Of a stretch of 9,854 nt of DNA, positions 1 through 7,235 are shown one piece after another. Positions within the stretch are counted from its first letter, which is position 1. Every line of letters starts with the position of its first letter. The notes under the pieces are model-generated. The model did no database searches. It had not been told where the DNA came from and worked only from the letters and a program-made list of their open reading frames with translations. Source of the DNA: Silvimonas sp. JCM 19000 (GTDB taxonomy: Bacteria; Pseudomonadota; Gammaproteobacteria; Burkholderiales; Chitinibacteraceae). Where the stretch lies: assembly GCA_001313065.1 (NCBI GenBank), contig BBFD01000150.1, forward strand, positions 1 through 9,854, written 5' to 3'. A program made the translations under genes and the position numbers.

Positions 1-124
1 GGCCAGACCAGTTGGCGGGCGCAGAAGCCTGCGGCGCATGCCAATCCGGGCCCACCGCCGCACACCCACCCAGCACCACGGCTGCCAGCAAAGCGCAGGC
101 CCGCATCGATGGCTTAATGACCAT
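1..124 (-). CDS. Outer-membrane efflux lipoprotein, NodT/OprM type (5' part only, cut by left edge)
   Basis: Only the first 41 codons are present. The protein starts MVIKPSMRACALL and has a lipoprotein signal: a positive N-terminus, a hydrophobic stretch and the lipobox LGGC with the lipidated Cys at residue 21. Alanines at +2 and +3 after Cys fit outer-membrane sorting. Directly after it comes AAVGPDWHAP, matching the 'C..VGPDY..P' opening of the NodT/OprM family of trimeric outer-membrane channels. The start at 124 overlaps the 3' end of the upstream emrB-like gene by 11 bp, which suggests translational coupling; Met7 (position 106) is a possible alternative start. Inference: it is the exit duct of the EmrAB-type pump encoded just upstream. 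The bulk of the gene lies outside the window, so the substrate and the family subgroup cannot be judged. Confidence 0.85.
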   Translation of the reverse strand, partial: MVIKPSMRACALLAAVVLGGCAAVGPDWHAPQASAPANWSG

Positions 125-1662
125 GGGCGGCGCCTCCTTGTGGCAGATTCTTGAGCAACAAGCCACCGGCCATAGCGCGATACACGCCACGCCAAACAGC
201 CAGAAAATATCGAGATAACCCATCAATTGCGCCTGCGGTTGCACCAGTTGTTGACCTTGCTGCGCCAGCGCGGCGGCGCTGGCCGTGACGTCTTGCGGCA
301 GGCGACTGAGCGGCGAAATATGCTCCGCCAGCCGCGCGTGGTGAAATTGCTCGCGCCAGGCCAGCAAGGTGGTAGCAAACGACACCCCCCACGCTGCCAC
401 CGAGGTTGCGCGACAAATTCAGAATGGAAGATGCCTGGCTGTTGCGATCTTCCGGCACGCCGATATAGCCCGCTGCCGTAATCGAAACAAACAAGAACGG
501 CAGCGACACCGCCTGATACGCCCGCGACAAGGCGATATCGCTCAATGAGGCCGTGATATCGAGGTGGCTGACGTGGATCATCGCCATGCCCGACACCACC
601 AGCGAGGCCAACACCAGCCATTTGGGCTGGATGACGCGGCCCACCACCAGCCCGGCAACCGGCATCATCAAGGTGGTGGCCAGGCCGCCCAGGGCCAGGG
701 TTTTGCCCGCGGTCATCGCGTCGTAGCCCATCAGCTCCTGCGTCATTTGCGGAATAAGCTGCGTGGTGGAAAACAGCGTAAAGCCGATCACGAACATCAC
801 CACATTGGCCGCGCTGAATGAGCGCAGCTTGAACAATTTGACGTCGACTGCGGGCCGGGGATGGTTCCATTCCCAGAAAATCAGCGCGAGCAAAGACACC
901 ACAAACACCACAAACATCAAGCTGATCGAGGTCGACGCAAAGCCGTCTTGCTGCTGAAAACGATCCAGCACCACCTGCAAAAAAGCCAAACGTGCTGGCG
1001 GTAAGCACAAAGCCGAGCCAATCCAGCGGAATGCCGCTATTGAGCAATTCGTCTTTATCTTGTTTGAGGATGGCGGGTTCATCGACAAACAGCTGTATCA
1101 ACGTCAGCGACAGCAAACCGACCGGCACGTTGATCAGAAAAAAAATCCAGTGCCAGGAGAAGGCGTCGGTCAGCCAGCCACCCAGATAAGGCCGATGGCG
1201 GGGGCCAACACCACGGTCACGCCATACAAGGCAAAGGCTTGCGCGTGCTTCTCCGGCGGAAAGCTATCGGCAAAAAATCGATTGCTCGGTTGGCGCCAGG
1301 CCACCGCCGCCTATGCCTTGCAGCACGCGAAAAAACAGCATCATCGGCAAATTGGTCGACAACGCGCACATCAGCGAGCTGCCGGTAAAAATCGCCACGC
1401 AGACCATATAAAAGCGTTTGCGCCCGATCAGCGTCGCCAGCCACCCCGAGATGGGCAGAATAATGGCGTTGCTGATCAGGTAGCTGGTGATAATCCAGGT
1501 GCTCTCATCCTGCCCCGCCCCCAGGCCACCGGCGATATGGCGCAGGGCGACGTTGGCGATGGTGGTATCCAGCACTTCCATAAAGCTGGCAATGGACACC
1601 ACAAACGCAATCAGCCAGGGACTGTGATTACCGGCGGCGGAACGCGGCAGCGCGGCGGCCAT
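114..1662 (-). CDS. emrB: EmrB/QacA-type DHA2 drug:proton antiporter (frame broken by indels)
   Basis: This is an inner-membrane MFS transporter of the DHA2 (14-TM) family, the pump part of an EmrAB-type tripartite efflux system. The N-terminus shows the family motif LDTTIANVAL, then STWIITSYL, SGWLATLIGRKRFY (motif A) and LFFRVLQGIGGGGLAP (motif C area); WIFFLINVPVGLL and the GNLSRNLGGS-like stretch ILNLSRNLGGS follow. The C-terminus is LLLKNLPQGGAAHGH. The reading frame changes five times, at an extra base in A6 (1272-1277), a missing G at 1190-1191, an extra base in A6 (979-984), an extra base in C6 (385-390) and a missing base near 176. Corrected length is about 515 aa, normal for EmrB. 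An A8 tract at 1138-1145 adds an apparent extra Phe inside WIF-LINVP. The start at 1662 lies 2 nt after the emrA stop. The frame breaks look like sequence errors, not decay. Confidence 0.92.
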
Positions 1663-1664
1663 GC

Positions 1665-2865
1665 TTATTTGACCGTCACGGTGGGCACCACCGACATGCC
1701 GGGCACCAGCAAATACTGGTGGATACGGTCATCATCCAACCAGATCTTGACCGGCAGCCGTTGCACCACTTTGACGTAATTGCCGGTGGCGTTCTCGGCG
1801 GGCAGCTGGCTGAAATACGAGCCGGTGCCGGCCTGGATGCTGGCCACCTTGCCGTTGAATTTAACGCCAGGATAAGTATCGACCTTGATCTCCACCGGCT
1901 GGCCGGGGCGCATGTCGGTCAGCTGGGTTTCCTTGAAGTTGGCGGTAACCCACAACTGCTGACCCACTATCGCCAGCAGCGCCTGGCCCGGATTCACATA
2001 ATTGCCGCTTTCGACTGAACGCTTGGTGATGCGCCCGTCCACCGGCGCCACCACATGCGTGTACGACAATTGCAATTCGGCCGCTTTGACTTGCGCGCGG
2101 GCGCTGACCACGGCCGCCTGAGCGGTCTTTACCTGGCATAGCCGAATCGATCTGCCGATGCGCGGCGCCCGCCTGGGCTTTGGCAGCGGCCACTTTGGCG
2201 GAATTGCTGCGGTCCTGGGTTTGCGCCTGGTCAACCTGTTGCTGCGAGATCGCATCCTGGTCCACGCCCTCATAGCGGGCGCGGTCGCGAGCCGAGTTGC
2301 CGGCTTCAACTTCCGCCTCATGCACCTGCGCATCGGCCTGACCGGCATTGGCTGCCGCGACCTGGGTTTGTGCGCGCGCTTGCGTCAGCTGGGCTTCGGC
2401 ATTTGCCAGCTGGCCCAGCGCTTGATCCAGCTTGACTTGATAATCACGCGCATCGATTTCAAGCAAAGGCTGACCGGCGTGCACGATCTCGTTGTCATCG
2501 ACCAGCAGCTTGACCACGCGACCGCTGACCTGCGCCGCGATCTGGCTGCCGCGCCCGTCGATAAAGGCATCGTCGGTGGAAACATGGCTGCGCGACTGCA
2601 ACCACCAATAAATGCCGCCGCACAGCAGCAAGATAACGACGATGACCAGCACGAGCATCAGCACGGGACGTTTGTAGAGTGGCTTTTTTTTATCTTTTTT
2701 TTCTTGTTGTCTTTGCCCTGGTCCTGATTGCCGTCTTTTTTGCTCAGCCTCGGCCTGCGGCGCAGGCGTAGCTTGTGCCTGATCCGCGTGCGTGATGGGA
2801 GTTTGGGACTGGTCGTCGTGCCCGGCATGGCTGGCAGGCGCAGGCGTAGGTGTCGCGTCGGACAT
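1665..2865 (-). CDS. emrA: EmrA/HlyD-type membrane fusion protein (frame broken by indels)
   Basis: This is the periplasmic adaptor that links the EmrB-type pump to the outer-membrane channel. The protein starts MSDATPTPAP and has an unusually long cytoplasmic tail of about 60 residues, rich in Gln, Ala, Asp and Lys. One TM segment follows (about residues 66-88, ending GGIYWWL), then the EmrA hallmark HVSTDDAFIDG, a biotinyl-lipoyl half (SGRVVKLLVDDNEIVHAGQPL), a long Ala/Gln coiled coil, the second half APVDGRITKRSVESGNYV and the barrel ending VPTVTVK. Frame changes occur at T6 2736-2741 (one extra), T8 2695-2702 (two extra) and near 2133-2137 (most simply two bases missing from a GGCCC-like stretch). 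Corrected length is 399 aa, usual for EmrA. An upstream in-frame TTG at 2883 is possible, but ATG at 2865 gives the better product; no strong Shine-Dalgarno is visible. Confidence 0.92.
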
Positions 2866-3040
2866 GGCGCATCCATAGGCCAACGCAGTTGCGCTGGCGT
2901 TATAAAAGGAGAATTACAAACAAGGAAAGAGAATACAAAGCAAAGCGTCCGGACTCGTGCCAGCCGGGTCTGTGAGCGCGGGTCGGTCAAGTCCGAAAGC
3001 CTTGCCGGGGGCGGGACTACAGCGGCGATGTACGGATTGC

Positions 3041-3079
3041 AAAAAAAACAAACGGGGCAAGCTTGGCGGCCCGCCCCGT
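3041..3079 (-). terminator. Rho-independent terminator of the cstA-ybdD unit
   Basis: Read on the minus strand, a perfect 7-bp stem ACGGGGC / GCCCCGT (3073-3079 with 3052-3058) closes a 14-nt loop and is followed by TTG and a run of eight T (3041-3048). It lies 40 nt after the ybdD-like stop codon in the correct orientation. The stem, GC content and U tract are those of a strong intrinsic terminator. The loop itself can pair further (GGC / GCC). Confidence 0.9.
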
Positions 3080-3100
3080 GGTTGTAACCGGTCATTCAAT

Positions 3101-3115
3101 CAAGCGGCGCGCTTG
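3101..3115. repeat. Short perfect inverted repeat after the ybdD-like stop
   Basis: CAAGCG, GCG loop, CGCTTG: a perfect 6-bp stem with a 3-nt loop, starting 4 nt downstream of the ybdD-like stop codon and ahead of the main terminator. It has no T tract of its own. It may protect the 3' end of the mRNA or help pausing; this role is inference. Confidence 0.55.
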
Positions 3116-3118
3116 CTA

Positions 3119-3455
3119 TCAGCAGGGACAACCTTTGCCGCTGCCCGCGTAACGTGCCTCCATGCAGTAGCGATAAAACTGCTCGCGGCTTAACGGCGTG
3201 GCCTCTGGATGTTTTTTGCTGCATATGCTGCAGGTAGTAGTCGTAATCGCGCACGCCCACCATCAAACGCGCCATCTGCACCAGCTTGTGCAATGCGTCC
3301 AGCACACGGGCCAGCATGCTGCCGGCCAGCCGTTGTTGATGCGCAAATTCAGCCCGGCTGAGCGTGGGTGCTCGCGCGCGCAATTGCTGCTGCAGATAGC
3401 GCGCATAGGCCAGGTCCAGATCATCCACGCGCTGCGCCGTAGTCAGCTCAGGCAT
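3119..3455 (-). CDS. ybdD: YbdD/YjiX-family (DUF466) small protein with N-terminal extension
   Basis: The C-terminal half carries the DUF466 signature: MARLMVGVRDYDYYLQHM (residues 61-78), HPEATPLSREQFYRYCMEAR (82-101), AGSGKG and a CPC C-terminus. In E. coli the YbdD and YjiX proteins are encoded next to CstA and BtsT and support pyruvate uptake by them; the same pairing is seen here, with the ATG overlapping the cstA stop by 8 nt. One frame change at T6 3212-3217 (one extra base) must be corrected to reach the stop at 3119; the corrected product is 111 aa. Family members are usually near 65 aa. The extra 46 N-terminal residues resemble a degraded copy of the conserved half (Y17..Y20-L-Q, S33-R34, F37, R42-x-AGS). 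An internal Met47 could give a product of normal size, but its Shine-Dalgarno is weak. Confidence 0.85.
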
Positions 3456-5520
3456 GATGTGCCGCCCCGCCGCGCCATTCGGCATCCGATTCATGCGTGG
3501 TAGGTTGGCGTGACGCCAGCGCCGCCCGGATATTGAGCACTGCCGACACCAGCATCACCACCGCGACCAGCATAAAGAAACCGCACAGCGCCGCATTGAC
3601 CTGGTTGTTCAGCACGATGCGTTGCATATCGACCAGCGTTTTGGCTGGAGCCAGCACGCTGCCTTGCTCCGCCGCGGCGCTGAACTTGTTGGCCACCGCC
3701 AGAAAGCCCACTTTTGGATTGTCGCTGAAGATTTTTTTTGCCAGCCAGCCGTCATCGAGCAAATAAACAACCATGCCGTCGGCACTATGGTCACCCAGGC
3801 GTAGCGCTCTTTTTTTTCATCTTGAACAACACCACGGTGCCGAGGATCAGTGCCATGGACGCCAGCATCTGATTGCCAATGCCGAACAGCGGCCACAGTG
3901 TATTGATGCCGCCGAGCGGATCGACCACGCCTGGTAGACAAAATAGCCCCAGCCCGCCACGGCCAGCGTGGTACCGATCAGATTGCCGCCCCAGTTGTGG
4001 CTACGCCCCAGCCGCGGAACCGCCACACCGGCCAGATCCTGCACCATGAAGCGGCAAGCACGCGTACCGGCATCAACCGCAGTCAGAATAAACAGGGCTT
4101 CAAACAGAATGGCAAAGTGATACCAGAACGCCATTAGCGCACGGCTGTTGAACACGTCCGACACGATATGCGCCATGCCCACGGCAAACGTCGGCGCCCC
4201 ACCCGCGCGCGACAGAATGGACTTTTCGCCACATCTTTGGCCACGGCCAGCAAGGTATCCGGTGTCACCACAAAGCCCCAGCTATTGATGGCCACTGAAG
4301 CGTCTCAACCGTTTTACCGATGACGGCGGCGGGCGAATTCATGGCGAAGTAGACGCCCGGATCAATGACCGAGGCGCAGATCAAGGCCATGATGGCGACA
4401 AATGATTCCATCAGCATGGCGCCATAGCCTATCGCCCGGATGTGGCTCTCGCGTTCGATCAGCTTGGGCGTGGTACCCGAGGCCACCAAAGCGTGGAAGC
4501 CCGAAATGGAACCGCAAGCGATGGTGATAAACAGGAAGGGAAACAGTCCGCCGCTGAACACCGGACCCGAGCCATCGATAAAGCGCGATACAGCGGGCAT
4601 TTTTTTTAGATCGGGCGCGGCAAACACAATGCCGATCGCCAGACCGACAATGACGCCAATCTTGAGAAAGGTAGACAGATAATCGCGCGGCGCCAGCAAC
4701 AACCACACCGGCAAAACCGAGGCGATAAACCCGTAGATCACCAGGCGATGGTCATCTGCACGCCATTCAGGGTAAACAGCGGGCCCCAGGTCGGGCTTTG
4801 CGCGATATCACCGCCAAATACAATCGCCGCCATCATCAGCACAAAACCGATGAGCGAAATTTCGGCAATCCGGCCGGGCCGGATATAGCGCATATAAACG
4901 CCCATAAACAGCGCAATCGGGATGGTGGCCGCAATGGTAAATGCGCCCCACGGACTATCCGCCAGGGCCTTGACCACCACGAGTGCTAGCGCGGACAAGA
5001 TAATGATCATCACACCCAGCGCGCCCAACATCACCACCACGCCGGCAAACGGGCCGAGTTCCTGCTTGGCCATCTCGCCCAGCGAGCGACCATCGCGGCG
5101 TGTGGACATAAACAAAACCAGAAAATCCTGCACCGCGCCCGCCAGCATGACGCCAATCAAGATCCAGAGCGTGCCAGGCAGATACCCCATTTGCGCCGCC
5201 AGAATCGGCCCCACCAAGGGCCCGGCACCGGCAATAGCGGCAAAGTGGTGGCCAAACAACACGTATTTGTTGGTCGGCACGTAGTCGAGGCCGTCGTTAC
5301 GCCGCTCGGCCGGTGTCTTGCGGCTGTCGTCCAGCTCAAACACCTTGTTGGCGATAAAGCGGCTGTAAAAGCGATAAGAAATCGCATAACACGCCACCGC
5401 CGCGACGACGATCCAGACTGCGTTGACATGCTCACCCCGACTTAACGCCAGAATGCCAAAAGCGATGGCACCCGCAATTGCCACCGCCAACCAGATCAAT
5501 TTGTCTTGAATACGGCCCAT
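3448..5520 (-). CDS. cstA: CstA-family carbon starvation / pyruvate transporter (frame broken by indels)
   Basis: This is a large polytopic inner-membrane transporter of the CstA/BtsT family, associated with pyruvate and peptide uptake. The N-terminus [15 protein letters not shown] leads into TM segments and the conserved block [21 protein letters not shown] (about residues 80-100), followed by [19 protein letters not shown] and [20 protein letters not shown]. Further family blocks are [48 protein letters not shown], and [10 protein letters not shown] near the C-terminus. Frame changes: missing G at 4741-4742, near 4301, at 4229-4230 and at 3930-3931; two extra bases in T8 3810-3817 and in T8 3732-3739. 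Corrected length is 690 aa, typical. T8 at 4600-4607 adds an apparent extra Lys in DLK-MPAV. The start at 5520 is chosen because GGGGGAG stands just upstream. It is transcribed together with ybdD. Confidence 0.95.
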
Positions 5521-5523
5521 GTG

Positions 5524-5530
5524 CTCCCCC
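5524..5530 (-). promoter_or_regulatory. Ribosome binding site of cstA
   Basis: GGGGGAG on the minus strand, 3 nt before ATG at 5520. It decides the start against in-frame upstream codons (ATG at 5541-5546 region and others), which lack such a site and would add residues before the conserved MGRIQ start. Confidence 0.7.
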
Positions 5531-5793
5531 AGTCGGTTCGACATCCAGATGCATGCGCCATGGTCATACCGAACGCCACGACGCTGGCTTCGTAGTCTAT
5601 ACAAACCAACTACATCTTTCAGCACTCTTTCTCAGGGGACGGAAAAAATAGAATGTTCTCATTGCTGCGGCTGGGCTAGCCGGCACGTTGGGGTGCGGCG
5701 TGGGGCTGGTGGCGACTGCCGGGGTGGTGCCCCATTTGGTCGGAGGGGGAAGGATTGCGCGGTCTGGACTGCAGCGATCTACTGGATGGCTTT

Positions 5794-5825
5794 GACGGGT
5801 GGATCTGGACCCACCCTATGGGTGG
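5794..5825. repeat. Third copy of the GACCCACCC palindromic repeat
   Basis: It shares the 17-nt block GACCCACCCTATGGGTG exactly with the copy at 7199-7229. Its left arm is diverged (GGTGGATC in place of GGTGGGTC), but the second palindrome CCACCC-TAT-GGGTGG is perfect with 6-bp arms. Likely a REP-like intergenic element; no protein is linked to it. Confidence 0.65.
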
Positions 5826-5845
5826 CGGGGATTTGCAAGTGTTTA

Positions 5846-5882
5846 CAGAAACCGGCGCGCGAAGGGCGCGACCCGGTTTCTG
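5846..5882. terminator. Long stem-loop downstream of metZ, possible terminator
   Basis: Outer arms CAGAAACCGG (5846-5855) and CCGGTTTCTG (5873-5882) pair perfectly over 10 bp. Inner arms CGCGC and GCGCG add 5 bp after a 2-nt bulge, with a GAAGG loop. It begins 40 nt after the metZ stop. No long T run follows on either strand, so it is either a weak intrinsic terminator or an mRNA 3'-end stabiliser. Confidence 0.55.
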
Positions 5883-5922
5883 AACATGCGCCGCAGGTGC
5901 AGCGGTTAACGGTTTACCCCGC

Positions 5923-7100
5923 TCAAAGCCCCCGTTCCAGATCCGCAATCAAATCGCCCACATGCTCCAGCCCCACCGAAATCCGTACCAGCCCGTCGCC
6001 TATCCCGGCCCGCGCCCGCGCTTCCGGCGTCAGACGTCCATGCGAGGTGCTGGCGGGATGCGAAATCGTGGTGCGGGTATCGCCCAGGTTAGCCGTCCGC
6101 GACATCAGTTGCACCGCATCGATCAACTGCCACGCCGCCGCCTTGCCGCCCTTCAGATCAAACGAAACCACGCCACCATGCCCGCTCTGCTGCTTGTTGG
6201 CCAGCTCATGCGCGGGTGATCCTTCAGGCCGGTGTAGTAAACGCGATCAATGGCCGAATGCGTTTGCAACCAGCTAGCTAGCTGGATTGCATTGTCGCAA
6301 TGCGCTTCATGCGCAAAGACAGGGTCTCCAGACCCTTCAGCAACACCCAGGCATTAAACGGCGACAATGTCGGGCCCGCCGTACGCAAAAAACAGATAGA
6401 CCGGTTCGATCAGCGCATCACTACCCACCACGGCGCCGCCCAATACGCGGCCTTGCCCATCGATATATTTGGTGGCGCTATGCACCACGATATCGGCGCC
6501 AAAGCGCAGCGGCTGTTGCAGCGCGGGCGAGCAGAAACAATTGTCCACCGTCAGCAGCGCATCATGCGCATGCGCCACATCGGCAATCGCCTGGATATCG
6601 GCGACGTCGACCAGCGGATTGGAGGGCGTTTCGAGGAAGAACAAACGCGTATTCGGGCGCACCGCCGCTTGCCACTCACTGATTTCCAGCGGCGAAACAT
6701 AAGTCACTTCGATGCCGAAACGCGTCAGATAGTTATTGAAGAAGCTCATGGTGGAGCCGAACAGCACATTCGACGCCACGATATGGTCACCCGCCTTCAG
6801 GTGCGCCATGCACAGCGAGGTAATTGCGCTCATGCCAGAGGCTGTGGCCACTGCACGCTCCGCGCCTTCCAGCGCAGCCAGGCGCTGCTCGAATGCCGAT
6901 ACGGTCGGATTGGTAAAGCGGGAATAGGTATAGCCGGGGATCTGACCGGAGAACATCAAAGCCGCTTGCTCGGCGTTTTCCATCACAAAGCTTGAGGTCA
7001 AATACATCGCATCCGAATGTTCACCAAATTGCGAACGTTCGGTGCCTGCGCGTACGGCCAGGGTGTCGCGATGCAGCTTTGAATAATCCAGATCCGCCAT
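5923..7100 (-). CDS. metZ: O-succinylhomoserine sulfhydrylase, PLP enzyme (frame broken by indels)
   Basis: This is a cytosolic PLP-dependent enzyme of the Cys/Met metabolism family, predicted to form homocysteine from O-succinylhomoserine and sulfide in methionine synthesis. Seen in sequence: PLP phosphate-site residues in YTYSRFTNPT (57-66), ASGMSAI (87-93), ETPSNP (157-162), the PLP-binding Asp186 in TVDN, and the Schiff-base Lys211 in HSATKYIDGQGRVLGG. The C-terminus holds AGPTLSPFNAW, LETLSLRM, SFDLKGG and ISVGLE. This pattern fits MetZ better than cystathionine synthases or lyases, though paralogues are close. Frame changes: one extra base in A6 6387-6392, a missing G near 6305 and another near 6213; corrected length is 392 aa. 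The start at 7100 (MADLDYSKLH) is favoured by AAGGAAGG 7 nt upstream; ATG at 7106 would sit only 1 nt from it. It lies downstream of purF with 135 bp between. Confidence 0.93.
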
Positions 7101-7107
7101 GTCCATG

Positions 7108-7115
7108 CCTTCCTT
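7108..7115 (-). promoter_or_regulatory. Ribosome binding site of metZ
   Basis: AAGGAAGG on the minus strand, 7 nt before ATG at 7100 and 1 nt before the in-frame ATG at 7106; spacing selects 7100. Confidence 0.75.
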
Positions 7116-7129
7116 ATCGTTAGAAACAA

Positions 7130-7156
7130 CATAGGGTGGGTCAGGACCCACCAACC
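7130..7156 (-). repeat. GACCCACCC palindromic repeat, copy 1 (inverted)
   Basis: This 27-nt unit is the reverse complement of 7199-7225 with one mismatch (26 of 27). Its core is a perfect palindrome, GGTGGGTC-AG-GACCCACC. It lies between purF and metZ, close to the metZ ribosome binding site. Confidence 0.8.
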
Positions 7157-7168
7157 AGAGTGGCATAA

Positions 7169-7186
7169 CCGGACATTGATGTCCGG
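7169..7186. repeat. 18-nt palindrome between the two repeat copies
   Basis: CCGGACAT-TG-ATGTCCGG: perfect 8-bp arms around a 2-nt centre. It sits in the middle of the 42-nt spacer of the inverted repeat pair, so it would form a hairpin at the tip of the larger stem. It could also be a dyad operator; no regulator is identified. Confidence 0.7.
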
Positions 7187-7198
7187 ACGCCTGGCTTT

Positions 7199-7225
7199 GG
7201 TTGGTGGGTCTTGACCCACCCTATG
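7199..7225 (+). repeat. GACCCACCC palindromic repeat, copy 2
   Basis: 27-nt unit with perfect core GGTGGGTC-TT-GACCCACC, followed by CTATGGGTG so that a second palindrome CACCC-TAT-GGGTG overlaps it. With copy 1 it can form a 27-bp stem directly after the purF stop codon. Confidence 0.8.
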
Positions 7226-7235
7226 GGTGCTGCGA

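Larger units (their letters stand above)
2866..3118. other. Intergenic region between the ybdD-like gene and emrA
   Basis: No gene is seen here. On the minus strand it holds, in order, a short perfect hairpin, the rho-independent terminator of the cstA unit, a GC-rich stretch, and an AT-rich, pyrimidine-rich segment (about 2905-2945) just upstream of emrA. That AT-rich segment is the natural place for the emrAB promoter: a TATAAC-like hexamer lies at about 2899-2904 and a TGTAAT-like hexamer at about 2914-2919 on the minus strand, but neither has a clear -35 partner at ideal spacing. No divergent or linked regulator gene for the pump is present in the window. Confidence 0.5.
5521..5922. other. 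402-bp intergenic region between metZ and cstA
   Basis: No credible gene is seen on either strand. It holds a long stem-loop close to the metZ stop (5846-5882), one copy of the GACCCACCC repeat (5794-5825), a GC-rich block with G4-rich tracts around 5690-5760, and an AT-richer segment at about 5590-5660 that probably contains the cstA promoter. I see no clear -35/-10 pair and no good CRP-type TGTGA-N6-TCACA site. A transcript starting near 5650 would have a leader of about 130 nt. Confidence 0.5.

Noticed and set aside
1060..1779. Plus-strand open frame of about 239 codons
   Set aside because: It is antisense to emrB and the emrA 3' end, without domain features.
2900..2935. Plus-strand AAGGAG ribosome-binding-like site at 2906-2911
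   Set aside because: No start codon with a meaningful open frame follows it on the plus strand; it belongs to the AT-rich region upstream of emrA.
5521..5625. Longer cstA start in frame upstream
   Set aside because: The added residues are Arg-rich, lack membrane character, and no ribosome binding site precedes those codons, while GGGGGAG precedes ATG at 5520.
5519..6277. Plus-strand open frame of about 250 codons
   Set aside because: It is antisense to the metZ 3' end and the cstA leader, has no recognisable domain, and its composition is that of a shadow frame of GC-rich coding DNA.
7130..7225. CRISPR array
   Set aside because: Only two inverted copies with one spacer, and each unit is itself palindromic. 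Direct repeats with several equal spacers are absent.
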